Positions 1 to 12,800 of a stretch of 27,816 bases of DNA are shown piece after piece. Source of the stretch: Bryopsis sp. KO-2023 (Eukaryota > Chlorophyta > Ulvophyceae > Bryopsidales > Bryopsidaceae); assembly GCA_030272585.1 (NCBI GenBank), contig BSYQ01000025.1, forward strand, positions 1 through 27,816, read 5' to 3'. Made by a program: the position numbers and the translations under genes. A model generated the notes under the pieces. That model searched no databases and was not told the origin of the DNA. It saw only the letters and a program-made list of their open reading frames with translations. Position 1 is the first letter of the stretch, and every line of letters starts with the position of its first letter.

Positions 1-349
1 CGATATGCTGTGATACTTGTACCTATTTAAGATTTTTTTTTTGATTCAAAGAACTATTGAGATACTTCTCATTTCTGGGGTTATTGAAGGGAGGAGGTGA
101 CAAGTTGCTTTAGTAGCTTTTAGTTGTGTTTGTTCACACTTTGTGTGGAATATATGAGGGATTTGCATTTTGGAAGGTCTTGATGGGACGGGTTTTTTCG
201 GCAAGAGGAAAAGACTTACCCATGTTGTAAGGATTAGGATGTGTGAGATGTTCAGGTGGATGAGTTACTCTCACAATGTGTAGCTTTTTATGGAAAAAGA
301 ATTAAGTTCTTTACCAACACGTCACCAAAGTTTTTTTTTTTTGCTGATG
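1..349. other. Region downstream of the fusion gene, no gene seen
   Basis: AT-rich DNA beyond the stop of the minus-strand fusion gene. It contains T tracts (about 29-42 and 331-342). I see no AATAAA on the minus strand here, no convincing ORF and no RNA gene. It should hold the 3' untranslated region. Confidence 0.4.
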
Positions 350-745
350 CTAGCCTATGTCTATTTCTGTACCTGTCAGCTTTCCCAGCAGAGTCTCCTG
401 AAGCATCCTGATCGCCAAAGAAGAGAACGGATTAAGGGACAAGATTATCTATGTAAAGACATCTTATTTGGGGTACCGGATTGCTTGATCAATCTTCTTT
501 TGTTTTAAGAACATTCGAAAAGTGGGTGAAAGTATTCTTTGCTTACTGGTGTGCAGTCTCGCTTTCTGCGTGATGCTCCATATACAGTTCGGTGCCATCC
601 TTTCCAATGATATCTAAAATATATTGAGATCCTCCTGGATGTGTGGTCACCATCTGCTCCATGTCGTAGACCTGTCCATGAATTACTGTCCACTTTTTGT
701 TGTTGCCAATGGATTCCATAAAGTCGGCGGGGCTGATGTTCATGC
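350..745 (-). other. Cytochrome b5-like heme domain (exons 23-24)
   Basis: M1556 onward reads PADFMESIGNNKKWTVIHG, VYDMEQMVTTHPGG, ILDIIGKDGTELYMEHHAE. H1590 in HPGG is the first axial ligand. H1612 or H1613 is the second; the spacing of 22-23 is slightly below the usual 24. Reading on past CAC CAG would stop at 545-543, but CA|GTAAGC is a good donor, and splicing to 407 (acceptor GATCAG) adds MLQETLLGKLT, which matches the usual last b5 helix. The stop is then TAG at 352-350. The domain follows the b561 unit and should be cytosolic. Confidence 0.82.
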
Positions 746-3700
746 TGCCTTTGGGTTCATCTGGAGATGAAACACAAGATCAGTTAAATCCTTCTGTCCA
801 TTGTCATATTGTCATTTTATGTTGAATACGTCATTCCTATTTTCATCTGGATATCGAACACCGCAAATACTAGCGACAAAGACCACCATTCGGTCCCACA
901 CCGGAGACAAGACTATTGACGATAGCAACAACACCAGCAGCTTTATGTTCGTGCTCATCTCTCTCGTTTGGTATTTTTCGAAAGGGGTTTAATACATGCT
1001 TGTTATTGTTGTTTGATTGAAGGTGAGGCTCCATGTGGAACCACTGTATTCGCACCTTCTGGACATTGGTATGCCAATGTCCATAAGACTCTAACACACA
1101 ATATTTCTCTCGTATTTTGTAACCGGTTAAGATTTCGATTATACGCAACCACGTTCCGATCCTTGAAGTCGAAAAACAACATGTAGACTGCAACAAAAGC
1201 TGATACGACTGGACAATCAAAAAGCATCGTTCGCTCCACCCACAGTCAAACCCCCAAATTGCAACAAAGATTGTGCCCACTCTCGTACCCTTGGTGCTCG
1301 TTGGCTCCTTGTAGGCTGGAATTGTGTCTTGTGCCTGGTCCAAATTTTTGTCAGAATACCACTTCACACAGCTGCTACATCACTGGATCCGACCGTGAGA
1401 AGTTTCTGTTACTTACCGCAACATTAGTGAAACTGTTTGTGTTCATCTTGTTAAGCTTCTGGCTGATTTGTGAGCCATAGTCAGTGTTGTTCCCCTTTTG
1501 AGGCCTGGAGTGGAAATCAGGACTCAGTGAAATTGTAGATAGTCATCAATCTCTTCTGTCCACAGTTCGGATTTCGCGATACAACTCGCACTGAAATCTT
1601 AACGTTTTTCCTCGATATTCTCCGATATTTTGATATAAATCGAAGTGAGAACCTTTTCTTACGCACTCCTCGCATATTCTGCGGCTTGTAGTAGTTTCAA
1701 ACTACTACAACTAGTTTCAACCATTAAGTTGGTGGTGGTCTGTTTGTTTCAACTTGGTGACAACCTCGCCATTTTGTAAATATTGGGTACAAGGGTTATT
1801 AATGTTGTGAATTGACCGATTCTATTTTTCTCAACAAGTAGATCTGACATGGAGGGACTTACGCGGATTTTGCATTATCCTTTCCAGTGCTGCTTTGTGA
1901 GGCTCCCGTGTTGCCCTGCTCTGGGTCTTCCTCGCTCAGAAATCCCCTTTTGACGAGCGCGTGGTACATGCCATCATGTGTTACAGACTCTGACGCAAAG
2001 TGGAAGGACACCTGGAACACACGGCAAAACAACAATATCGCTGATACACACATATTGGACTTTTGGCTGCTGACATAAAAAAATCAAAATAATAATAAAC
2101 AAAGAGAAGGGGTGAACAAAGAGATTGTGATGACTAAGGTGCCCACTGTCGCCTATTTAGGGTCAATGTTCTTGTGCACCAGCGGGTTGTGATTTTCCTG
2201 GATGGCCCGAAATAGATGTTATATGATAGCTTAACGTCTTTGTGCATAGTCAAGTATATTTGAATTCTCGGATTTTCTATTATGGCTACAGATATCTGTG
2301 TTGATTTTTTGTTTTTCTCCACAAGATTTACATACGAGGGAAAAATAGGGTGACACAGATAGAGGGGTTTCTGTTGCGTTATTTAATACCCAGCACCATA
2401 CCACGATAGAAATAATCCAGGCGTAGAAGCATTGAACAAGCTTTTCATCCACTTCAAGAATCTGCATTCCCATCCACATTTGCCAGAATGCGACGCCAAC
2501 AATGAAGTATCCCACAGCTCTGTGCAGTTTCTTGATGGTTGCTGTGTTCGATTTGGACGCGATCCAACCCAGGAAAAGTTGGGGTACTGATGTGAACAAG
2601 ATAATAAATGATATTGCACCATGTGCATATCGGACTTTTCCCTGGAGAAGGAGAAAACAGTCAACATCTTTTCTTCCCCAAAACGATAACATGGGCCAGG
2701 CTTGATGGAAGCTCCCAATGGTATTTCTCCCAAAGTCATTCATACTAAGCATGTACTATGAGTTCAGATAAAATCTCTGTCACTGCTACGCAGCCCTGGT
2801 ACATGTTTTGAGATGATTAGTAATACTGATTTAGAAGGAACAGAGTGGGTCCTTTGACGAGATGTAATCAGTGTTCATCGCAGTGTGTGTTGACTTATCA
2901 CCTGTGAATAGGAGAAGGCCATAATTTCCCCAATCAAGGAAATCAAGACCGCTCCAAGTTCGCATGCGATGTGGACCTGCATCCAGTACTTCCAGTGCCT
3001 TGTCAATCGGGACATGACAAGGCCCATTACACACAAAAGACCCCACGCAAGGACCATGAACCAGGCATGAGCGACAATCAGGGACCGGTTCGGTCCCTTA
3101 TTCCCCCCACTGCCGCTTTTGGAACCATCCGTATCACTGCCTCCCTCAGGCTGGATAGTGAAATTATTTTTGTCCTTTCCGCGGTTAGGACCGTGACCTC
3201 CTGGTGGTAGACCATCAGAATCGCCGAATGCGAATACAATATCCTACACCGAAGCACAAGATACTCAAGTACCTGCGATGTGGTGTAACAAAATGTGAAC
3301 GTGTAGATTGGCCTCACGAACACAAAAATAATCCAATATTTTTGTCGGCGGGCCTAAGGTTTTCTTTCCGCGAACGATTTGGGTGTGACAGTACCTGGTC
3401 TTTATCCTTGATGACCCTGTCGAAATCGTCTCCAGTGTTTATTTTTCTTTTGAAGATAATCGTAGTGGTACCATCCTTCTCTTCTCCAGCAAACGATAAA
3501 ATGTCGTTTGTTCCACCTTGTGCATCATCTCCCTCCGGCTTCAAGAAACCTGAAGGTAGTATCAGAAAACAATTACTATTTGAAAAAGAAAAACTTGTTG
3601 TGCCTTTGATAAAAGTTGATTCTATTTGGTATTGTACAAAATCGTGTGAAAACTACAAGCAAGTAAACAAACAAACAAACAAACAAACACAATTAGATGC

Positions 3701-6700
3701 GAAGATGCCGCCCGGTACTCGTAGTCTTTCGACTTTATATGTATTGCGGCGGAGTCTTTTGGCGGGTTTTCTTCGGATACTGGGCGGTTAATTAGTTTTT
3801 TATGCCAAACAGTTGCAACAGTTCAAAATCTTCCAGTTTTAGTGGTTGTAGAAAGAGATTGGCAACAGCTTTCTCTTTCTTTGCATAGGGCACAGGCTAA
3901 TGCTTTTTTGGAGCGATCTTCTTTGTCGTTCAATTCTGTTTCTTTTGATGGTGGATAGACAGGAGTTGAACATTGGTTTGATTGATGGTGGAAAAAAATA
4001 CGGACTTTTGTAAAAAGCATCTACTCCACAAGGTACAACAATGGGCAGTTTGAAATATCAAGTCACGAGAATCTGACGACAAGCCAAAGATAAGCGTGAA
4101 GCAACGAAACATGCTCTTCTCACCGATGGCCCAAGCGTCAATCAAGGTCACCGTTCCGTCATCTTCCACCCATCCAATGTACATATCAGTTTCCTGCATT
4201 CCACTCACAGATGCATCTGCTGGCTGAATACCAAGGCCCATCCAGCCGGTAGATTGCCGTTGCATCTTAATGATAATTTCTTGATCATCGCTAACTTCCC
4301 CTAGAAGCCGGCGACCAGGTGCTTCTTGATCCACGAGCTTCCACCATACCTTGAATCACGAGTGAGAGTTTGTTTCAGAGGGAGGTTTGTTTGTTTGTTC
4401 AAGTTTCATTTTTAAAGAACACAACTAAAAGGAAAAGAGTTGAGGCTTCACTCAGATGTCGAAACCCACCTTATAACCTTCCGCAAGTTCTTTCGATGCA
4501 CCATCATCGAATTCGACTGCCAACAAATCTTCAGGAGAGCCTTCGGAATCGCCACCGGAACCAGAAGTAACATCTATGTCGACAACTCCACGCCTGAAAT
4601 TCACGATTTCTCAGTTGAAAGAGAAATGTTGAATCACTCACATGTATGTATCCCATCCGTTGAATAAAGAAATCGGACAAAGATTACAAGAACATGAGAG
4701 TGCCTCAAGATGGTGCTTCTTCTTTGGCCTTGTGTATTCTCTTACCCGCTCACACCGTGGTACCCAATGCCATCTGACGAGGCGTGGTAGGCGTAAATAA
4801 GAGGAATGTTAGAAGAAGGGATTTCTCTATCGTTGTCATCCTCTGTAGTCAAGGGCCGTTCAAACGAGGCCTTGATATAGCCATCTTCAATGCTGCAAGA
4901 TTTTTCAGCCAGGTCATCCGTTCCTCCCATGTCTTCATCCAAAGAAGGCTTTGCAAAAGTTTCAGACCAGTAGTCTCCCACAGTACACCCCCCATTCCCG
5001 TCAGCAGCCGCAATCATGATATCGGCAGCGTGCATATTCCTGTCCTGGCCAGGAATTCCTATCCCCGCAAACCCAGTCCCTGAAAAATGATACACAACTA
5101 CTGAAAGCGGTTCTACAAAAGTTGAATGTTGTGAACCAAAAACCCTTGAAGAAGACAGGGGTATCGAAAAATAATAAATAATAATAACACTTGGATAGAT
5201 GATACAAAAGATCGTCGCAGATAAACGAGTTTGAGCAATCGAGCTCCTCAACTCGATTCGTATTATTGAATAAAAAGCGGAATGAGCGCGGAAGCAATAA
5301 AGAATGAAACCGCTGCCCCCAATAGCATGCACCAAATGTTCACATTGTAATAGTATTTTGAAAAATATGTAAAGATGAGAGGGTAACTACACAACAGCAA
5401 GCTTGCTTAATCATATTATTTGGATTGTGACATACCATGTGTGTGTCACTTCGCATATTATGACTACATTGATTTACCAAAGATCTACGTCACAACACTT
5501 CGAAATCTATGCTTCTTCACTAAAATGGAGGAAAAATTACCTTTGAAACTCATGTCAAACTTCATTGCATCTGATTTTAATTCCCATGTCAGGATAAATT
5601 CTGTAGATTCATCAAGAGTCACTTCTCCAGAAATTGTGCTCGATGACTCCTCTCCACCGTCTCCCTGACCATTTTCGCTTTCGTTCGGTTCATCACCACC
5701 ATTTTGGGCATCATCCAGAGGAGTTGCCCACTTCCATGATTCAGATCCAACTTCCGCGAAAAAGTTTATTGAAGCCCGACGCTCACTGAAAGCAATAAAT
5801 CGCAACAGAAACAACCATTTACCGCCGCGATATCTGTTCAATACACTATATCTACCTGGTTGAAGATATTTCTGTAGGGAGCAGGAGCCAGCCAAGAATC
5901 GGCAATCGTTGGGACATACAAGACTGTGAAAACTTGTATGGTTTGCCATGTCAGTTTATCTGTTACGACTTGTGAAACACTTCTCAAGTCTCGTCGAACT
6001 TACAAGTAACGATACAAACTATTGGCAAAAAGATCCATTCATCAAGAAACGGCGACACAAAAACTACTTTTTTCAGGAATTCTGTAATGTTAGGGGAAGT
6101 AACAACTTACTTTGTACCATCAAGCATCAATTCAGGAATTTGGGTGTTCCAAGCGAAAATCACATCTGTAAATACACCCTTCTCCACAGGGTTATCCCAA
6201 ATATCAATGGTTTCAGCTGGGCGAGACAGGACGGCTTCTAGGTAGCCCCCCGACGTCGAGCAAGATTCCAAGCTAACATCCGTCACCCCTCCCAACATTG
6301 GGTCCAACTTTGGATTTTCCTTGTCTTCAATCCAATAATCAAATGCTCTGCAGGAATTCCCTACCAACGTGACCACAATAGCATCCGCGCCGACAAATCC
6401 CTTCTCCTCGCCCTCGAATCCCACCAACATGTATCCAGGACCCTGGGCTGTAGGAACACATTTCATAGTCGCTTAGAACGACAACCGTGTTTAGGAAAAA
6501 TGCACGCAGCCATATTGTATGCCCCGCCACTACTTTCATTGTTTTCGAAAAGTCATTCAAGGAATTCCTTTTAAAAATAGGAATTTCGAGATACGATGCA
6601 AGTGCATGAAAGTCTGAGGAACCTGAACTCACTTTTCATTTTCAGGTTGAGCTCGATCTTGGGTCCGTAATCTGATTCGATCACTTTCCAAGACATGGCG

Positions 6701-9700
6701 AGTTCACTTGGAGCATCGATCATAATATTTCCTCCCATTTCGGTCCCATGAGGTGGCACAGGAGAGCTTTGTGGTAATCGGTCCATAAAATCGATAGATT
6801 TTTTGCCGCGGCCAAAAACGCTACATATCAAAGGTGCAGCGTTAATAATTGGACTGCTCTATATTTCTCAGCTGCTCCCTTGGTCACAATTGACTTAAGG
6901 AATCTTCAAGCTGCTTGTGCTTGTGAGTAACATATAGCGTGCTCGTCTATCTCGAAAAAAAGCAGAGGCCACAACTCTCGACTCACCCGTGATACATGAG
7001 GGTGTCACTCGTCGCATGATAGGCAAAAATTATGTCGGTGAGGCCTGACGAGTTTATGTCCCTGTCCCTGCTATCCCCGGTGGAGAGCTTCCTGCGGAAC
7101 TCTATTTTCGTGACACCGGCGATTTCGGATCCGGATATCAATTCAACGTCGTTTCTACCCCCCAATGAAGTATCCAGCCCTGGCTCGGCCTTCGCATCCG
7201 CCCAGTAGTCGCTCACAGAGTCGACACCACCGACGACATTTCCCACCATAATATCGGCTCCAACCATGGCGGACGACGAATCTGAATAAAATCAATTTAA
7301 GATCTCCAGATTAACACCTTAAAAACGTGTGTGAATCCTTTTTTTTCCGACTACTGTTGAACTCCCACGAGAATAGAGGAGCACCTACGTTTCCCACAAT
7401 GGACTCTTCTTACCTCGAGCAATTCCAAAACCAACCCACCCCTCAGTTTGCACAGTCAGGGTAACACGAATATAGTCCGATCCTCCAATTGATTCCATCT
7501 CCCAGTCAATAGTATAAAGCCCATTCATCAGTGCCTCTGTTGCTTTTGGGTTTCCTTGAGCAGGAGATGAAGGTGCTGGGTTTGAGGGTGGCTTTGTGGA
7601 AGGTGCAGCAGCAACTCGTGGCCATGGCTCATCTTCATTCTGGACGTATATATTCTGTGGGAGCACCTTGATGTCTGTGTTGCGTAGAATGATGTCTCGA
7701 AGCGCTGAAACAGAAAAAGTAAAGGATCATTCAGAAAAAAGAAAACCTGCGATGATCATTAGGGATTGAACGAGAGTATGGTCGAAACAAAGCAGACAGT
7801 GGTGTACCTAAAACAACTTGCTTACAGCTCGGAATTTAGCATATGAAACGATTATCCAAATATGCACAAGGTGACGCTCTATTTGGTAGGGAAGATTGAT
7901 ATCAATATATGACCACATCCATGTGGTCATATAGGTGTGTTTATGTACAGAGCGTGTTTCGCCAATGTCAGAATTCACTATGATAGGAGAATATTCCAGT
8001 TCATTGGATATGCTGTAGGCGGTAATCTTCTTGATCCAATTAGATTGAGACTGGCAGATTCTTACTGGTGCTCTTGATTGTGGCAACGTCATCAGCTCTG
8101 TTCTTGAAAGGTCCACCCGCCATATTCTCAAAGTAAAATCGATCGTGGTCACGAATTCTTCTGTATTGGTCCCTTAAGGAGGTATAAAAGAGCTCGCCGA
8201 CACTTGAGCCCATGTAGGGATCCTCGGCGAGACCACCAACGTAGGCATCGATCTACAACGGTGTCACTTTACCCTCACAAAAATAATAAAATTGCCGCAC
8301 ACGACGAATTACGATGCTGATCTCGCACTGTTTGAAATTTAATTTAATTTATTATTATTTTATTATTTTTTGAAACAAACGCACATTGATTAAGTTTTTC
8401 TCAGACAGACAGCTGTTTCTGTTTTTTGGATCATTATCTATCGTTGTAGGAGAGCGGCATCTCCTACACAATGTAATTTGTTGTTTGTTTGTTCTGTGTG
8501 TGCGGGCATGTGTCTCTTGAGGAGACAAAAAAATTGCCTGGAGAACAACAACAAATGGTGGCGCAACCTAAGACATGAAGTTTGAATTTATTTATTTATT
8601 TCGGAAAAGCTGAAAGCATTTTCAAACCCGGGTTCTTCTTAAACATGATGCTGCTAGAGTTCCGACTCGGGCTTCCTTGGGTTCGGCGGGCTATGACCTT
8701 TATTCGCCCCAGGATTATGTTATTCCAGCTTGGAATAACGGTCTGGTTGATATGGGTGTGGCGGTTGAAATCCCTCAAGGTTACTATGGTCGGTTGGAAA
8801 TTCGTTCGGGTCTCTGTGCCAGGTTCAAGTTATTTCTGGGTGCTGGGGTTATTGACAGTGACTATAGGGGTTCTTTGATTGCGGTTCTTTTTAACTTCTC
8901 CTCTGAAGATTTTTACATTAAAGCGGGTGATAGGGTGGTTCAATTACTTTTGGAAAAAATTGTTACTCCTCAAGTAATTATTGCAGATTCTTTGTCCCTT
9001 ACGGATCGTGGTTCGGGTAGTTTTGGGTCTACTGGCAGTTAGTGCCTGATGCTCTGTGTTTTTGTTTTTTGGTTCCAAACATTTGTCTGTTCACATTGGT
9101 GTACATTTTTCCGCAATAGAAGCTGGGTGGCTTCTTCGCGTGTAATTATGTTATGTTATTTTCAAACCCGATATTTTAAAAACCTCATGTCCGCCCCATT
9201 GTTTGCTGATTCGCGATACTGTGAAGGAAATCTATCAATATGAGTTCGTGTGTCCTTGCCTTATCATCAGTTCCATATATCTCCTTGAGCTTGTTTTGTA
9301 TGTACGCATCGCTCGTGATTTGAGAAAAGGTTTTTTTTCCCAATCCCATTCTCACTCGAGCTGTGTTGTAATCCGGGATACCATGATCTCTGCATTTTAT
9401 GGGCAAACACAAAGATCTTGAAAAAACCCGGCATCCCAGTGGCATCAACTTTCCCAAATGAATTTCTCTTTCCACTCTTTGCTCCTTCAAAAAATGTAAG
9501 GGGCTTTGAAGCCTACTACCAAAACCAATAAAAGCCCAGAACTCTTCTGGGCCCAGAAGTGCGCCCACACTCGCGCGCGCACACATACACGAAACGTGGT
9601 TGTGGTACAGGTTTTTCCTGCTAGCTGGCACACTATCAGAGAGGGTAAAGTTGTGCTGAGTTGAGAATCAGATGCGAATGGGACACGATCACAGTGCCAC

Positions 9701-9742
9701 TCCTTGGGGGTGATGTATTGAGAAAGTGAAAACATGTAGGAG

Positions 9743-9814
<72 letters not shown>

Positions 9815-12800
9815 CAGGACCCTAGGCGATATCGAATAAGTTGTCAAAAACGTGGAGAAAAAGAGCGCTGCAAATGGCTGGGAGGAAACAAGTTTCAATT
9901 CTTATCTCACCTTCCTCGTTGAATAGCCAAAGCCAAGAAATCTGAGCCACCATTCGTTGGATCTTTGAACAAATAATTCTGGAGAGAGGTTGCGAAAGAT
10001 GTGTCCGCCACCCCACTAAGGGCGAAGGATGCACCTCGGATAATTGGCTCTATACCCGCTGATAATGCCCTGGTAGGCTGGAAAAACGAATGTCTCAAAA
10101 TGAGATGACCATCGGCTACTTCGTTCCCTTTCTCGTCAACCCGAAGCACAAGATCTTGAGCTTGACTTTGTGAATATTCACTTGCTACTGCAGAAAAGAA
10201 GCTGTCGACACCTACATGTACCATGAGCAAACTTAATATTGCTAATTTTATACAGCGCTTCGGCCCTGGAATATATATGCGCATGATCCCAGGCTTGGTA
10301 TCAGGAGAAATCTTCTTGGCGCTATTATTACAAAATATGGCAGCAAATGGAGCTCTTGATGTTTGTTTGTTTGTTTGGAACTCTTGACTGCATCTATCTA
10401 TCTGGTCCATTTGAACGATGTTTCCGTACCAGCACTCTTGGAATCATCGTAGCCTGTGTACGTAGGCAATGCAATGCCCAATTCCGGGAGGTACTCGTAA
10501 TAGCAGATAGATTGCAGATATGCCACAACCCATTTTCTTGCTTCATAGTACAGCTGCTCATCTCCCCAAGTTGGATTTTTGATGGCGAGTTCCTCCGCCA
10601 ATCTGTTGTGCTCCTTCACGAATAATGATTGCAGAGCCAGTAGAGCTGGGTTCATGTTAGCTCGTACATCTCCGGCAGCCCTGTCAGAAAAGGCGTTTCA
10701 ATGTGTGTTATGCCGCAAAAACAAAATCAGCACGGAATTGTTATCTACCAAAATACCATAGCTTAACATGAAGATCCTCTGTCTATTATTATACAGCTAC
10801 CACCCTAGAGATGGCATTCAACTTGTTGCAGAGAACTTTTTTCCAGTATAATTCTGAAAGATCTTTTCCTTTCAAGGAGTTGGATTCGTCAAGGATTGGC
10901 ATCGTCGAGTTCTCCTGTTTGGTGTGAATCAAGCAAACTATAGGTCTTGTCTTGGATTGTTTTGCTTTCGCCTGATATTTGACGTTGGTTGGTTTAGTGT
11001 TACTTTCTGCTTGTCAATGCAATTGCAAGGGTGCACCTGGCAGGCTTTGCTGGAGTGACCGTCGCGGATGAAAATGTTCAAGTTGGTGACAGTAACTGGA
11101 ATATCTGGTCAGTAACATGATCACAGGCGAAGAAGCCAAACTGGCCTAAAAGCGGGCGATTGAGCGCGGGAATGTACGTGATATTGGTCTAGGCAAACAA
11201 ACAAATAAAAAGTTCCAAGGGAAAGTAGGATATGTCGGTTGTGTCGACCGGAGGTGGAAGACGACTATCACTTCTATTTTTTAGTGTCCTTTTTATCCTT
11301 CTTTTCGCTTTTTGCATGGAGATGTTTTTCGCTATGTTTTTCGTTGGGATTACTATCATTTTAGTCGGGTACCATCAATTTCATAAGGTTTTTATATCTT
11401 TTTCGTCCTTGTTCCAGCAATGAAGGGTGATGGCTCTCTTTTTCTGTGGGTTGTAAAAAGATTGATTGACAAACAAATAACAGTACCTATAAAATTATAC
11501 ATAGAATATGAGATAAAATCCTTTTGCACTACGGAGAGAAACGTACCATTAGCTAGTAAAACCAACCCACATCGATCAAATACCAACCAACCAAAAGATT
11601 AGAAAACATGCCAGGCCAGAGCCTGCAGTTGGGGGAAGAGCAATACCAATACCAATTCCAATTCCCAATATACATACAATATTGATTGATTGAGAATACA
11701 GTACCAATTTTACCAAGGTAGAATTGATTGACGGACAGAAATCGATTCACTAAGATTACCTGAGATCTCCGCTCTCCTCAACATCTGTCGGATTGTTCAT
11801 CGTTAACCCCATTGAGTTCGTTGGAAGTTGACCGTTGAAAGTTGACATGAATCCTTTGTAGTGAGCGCGCAGCTTGTCGGCGACATCAAGAGAAGATCCG
11901 TACACAACGCTGCCATCCAAGAAGGATGTGATCGAGTTGATCTGTGAAGCACAAACAAGTTTAGTTACAAAGGCCAGGAACGGTTTTCCTGTTCTTGCCG
12001 CGATAGCGACGATTTTTAAGTTGCACCTCAAAATGCAGAAAAAGCATAATGAAGATGCCTCAAGACATAGAACCTTGTAATTACTTTTTTTTGGTTCTTG
12101 GAAGCTGGTTTTCGGTGCGTTCTGCGCGAACTACCATCTTTTTATGGTAAGGTACGATTTATGTGTTTTATTTTTGGATGGAGGGTACACCATTGCAGAC
12201 TAGTTTGTCTTGTATGTAGAACATATTATAATTGGCACATCTGTTCTGTGACAATAACACATTTTTTTTGCTTACCTGCTCCCTTGGAAGAGACGCAGAT
12301 TTGGTTTCGTTGTATGCAGAGCGTTTGAAATCAAGCACAACGCCGGGGTCACACGCTTTGTTGAAATAAAAATCACAATCCACAGGGATGTCCTTTGTTT
12401 CCGATCCAATTGCCTTAAGATCGATGTCGTGCTTGAATAGCTGCCCAATATAAGTGAGCATTTCTGTGGTTCCCTGTTTGTTCCTTCTTCGAGGCCTATA
12501 CGGCGGCAAGATTAAGGCACTACTGATGTCACGACTGGAGGGCCGATCTGGGAACTGCGATTACACAGAAAATGCTTATTTTTGCACCGGATTTGTCAAG
12601 ATGTATATTTAGAAAAGGTTTAAATACTTTCAATTCACTTTCTGGGAAAACAAGGCTTATATTCCAAGAAAAGAAATTAATCCCAAACCACGACATACCA
12701 GAAGATATCAAAACACTGTACGACAATTAAAAAACGATGCAGTCGAGAACAAAACAATCGACTAGAATCTGATCTGAATGTGCCAAAAACATGTGTGAGA

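Larger units (their letters stand above)
3200..4349 (-). other. DOMON domain 4, joined to the b561 domain
   Basis: Exons 16-18 encode VWWKLVDQE, QSTGWMGLGIQPADASVSGM, ETDMYIGWVEDDG, DAWAIGFLKPEGDD, FKRKINTGDDFDRVIKDKDQ and DIVFAFGDSDGLPPGGHG. Candidate ligands are M1163 and H1256. A Gly/Ser/Asn-rich spacer then leads straight into the first b561 helix, the usual order in CYBDOM/FRRS1-like proteins. Confidence 0.76.
8253..9259 (-). other. Intron 7 with a GC-AG donor and an antisense retroelement insert
   Basis: Exon 7 must end after ATYG...TDDK for the protein to continue into IDAYVGG as the family does. That places the donor at AAG|GCAAGG, the usual form of a GC-AG intron. The acceptor is GTTGTAG before 8252, and both sides are phase 0. 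The only nearby GT (A|GTATCG, about 40 nt downstream) is out of phase. At 1007 nt it is one of the longest introns in the gene and contains the dUTPase remnant on the opposite strand. Confidence 0.75.

Noticed and set aside
543..546. TAA as the end of the cytochrome b5 domain
   Set aside because: It lies inside CA|GTAAGC, a good donor, and the spliced exon at 407-350 supplies the missing last b5 helix (MLQETLLGKL).
9487..9898. Poly Cys-Val open reading frames
   Set aside because: They are translations of the CA microsatellite.
11232..11423. Small hydrophobic membrane protein on the plus strand
   Set aside because: The hydrophobicity follows from the T-rich plus strand inside an intron; there are no conserved residues or supporting context.
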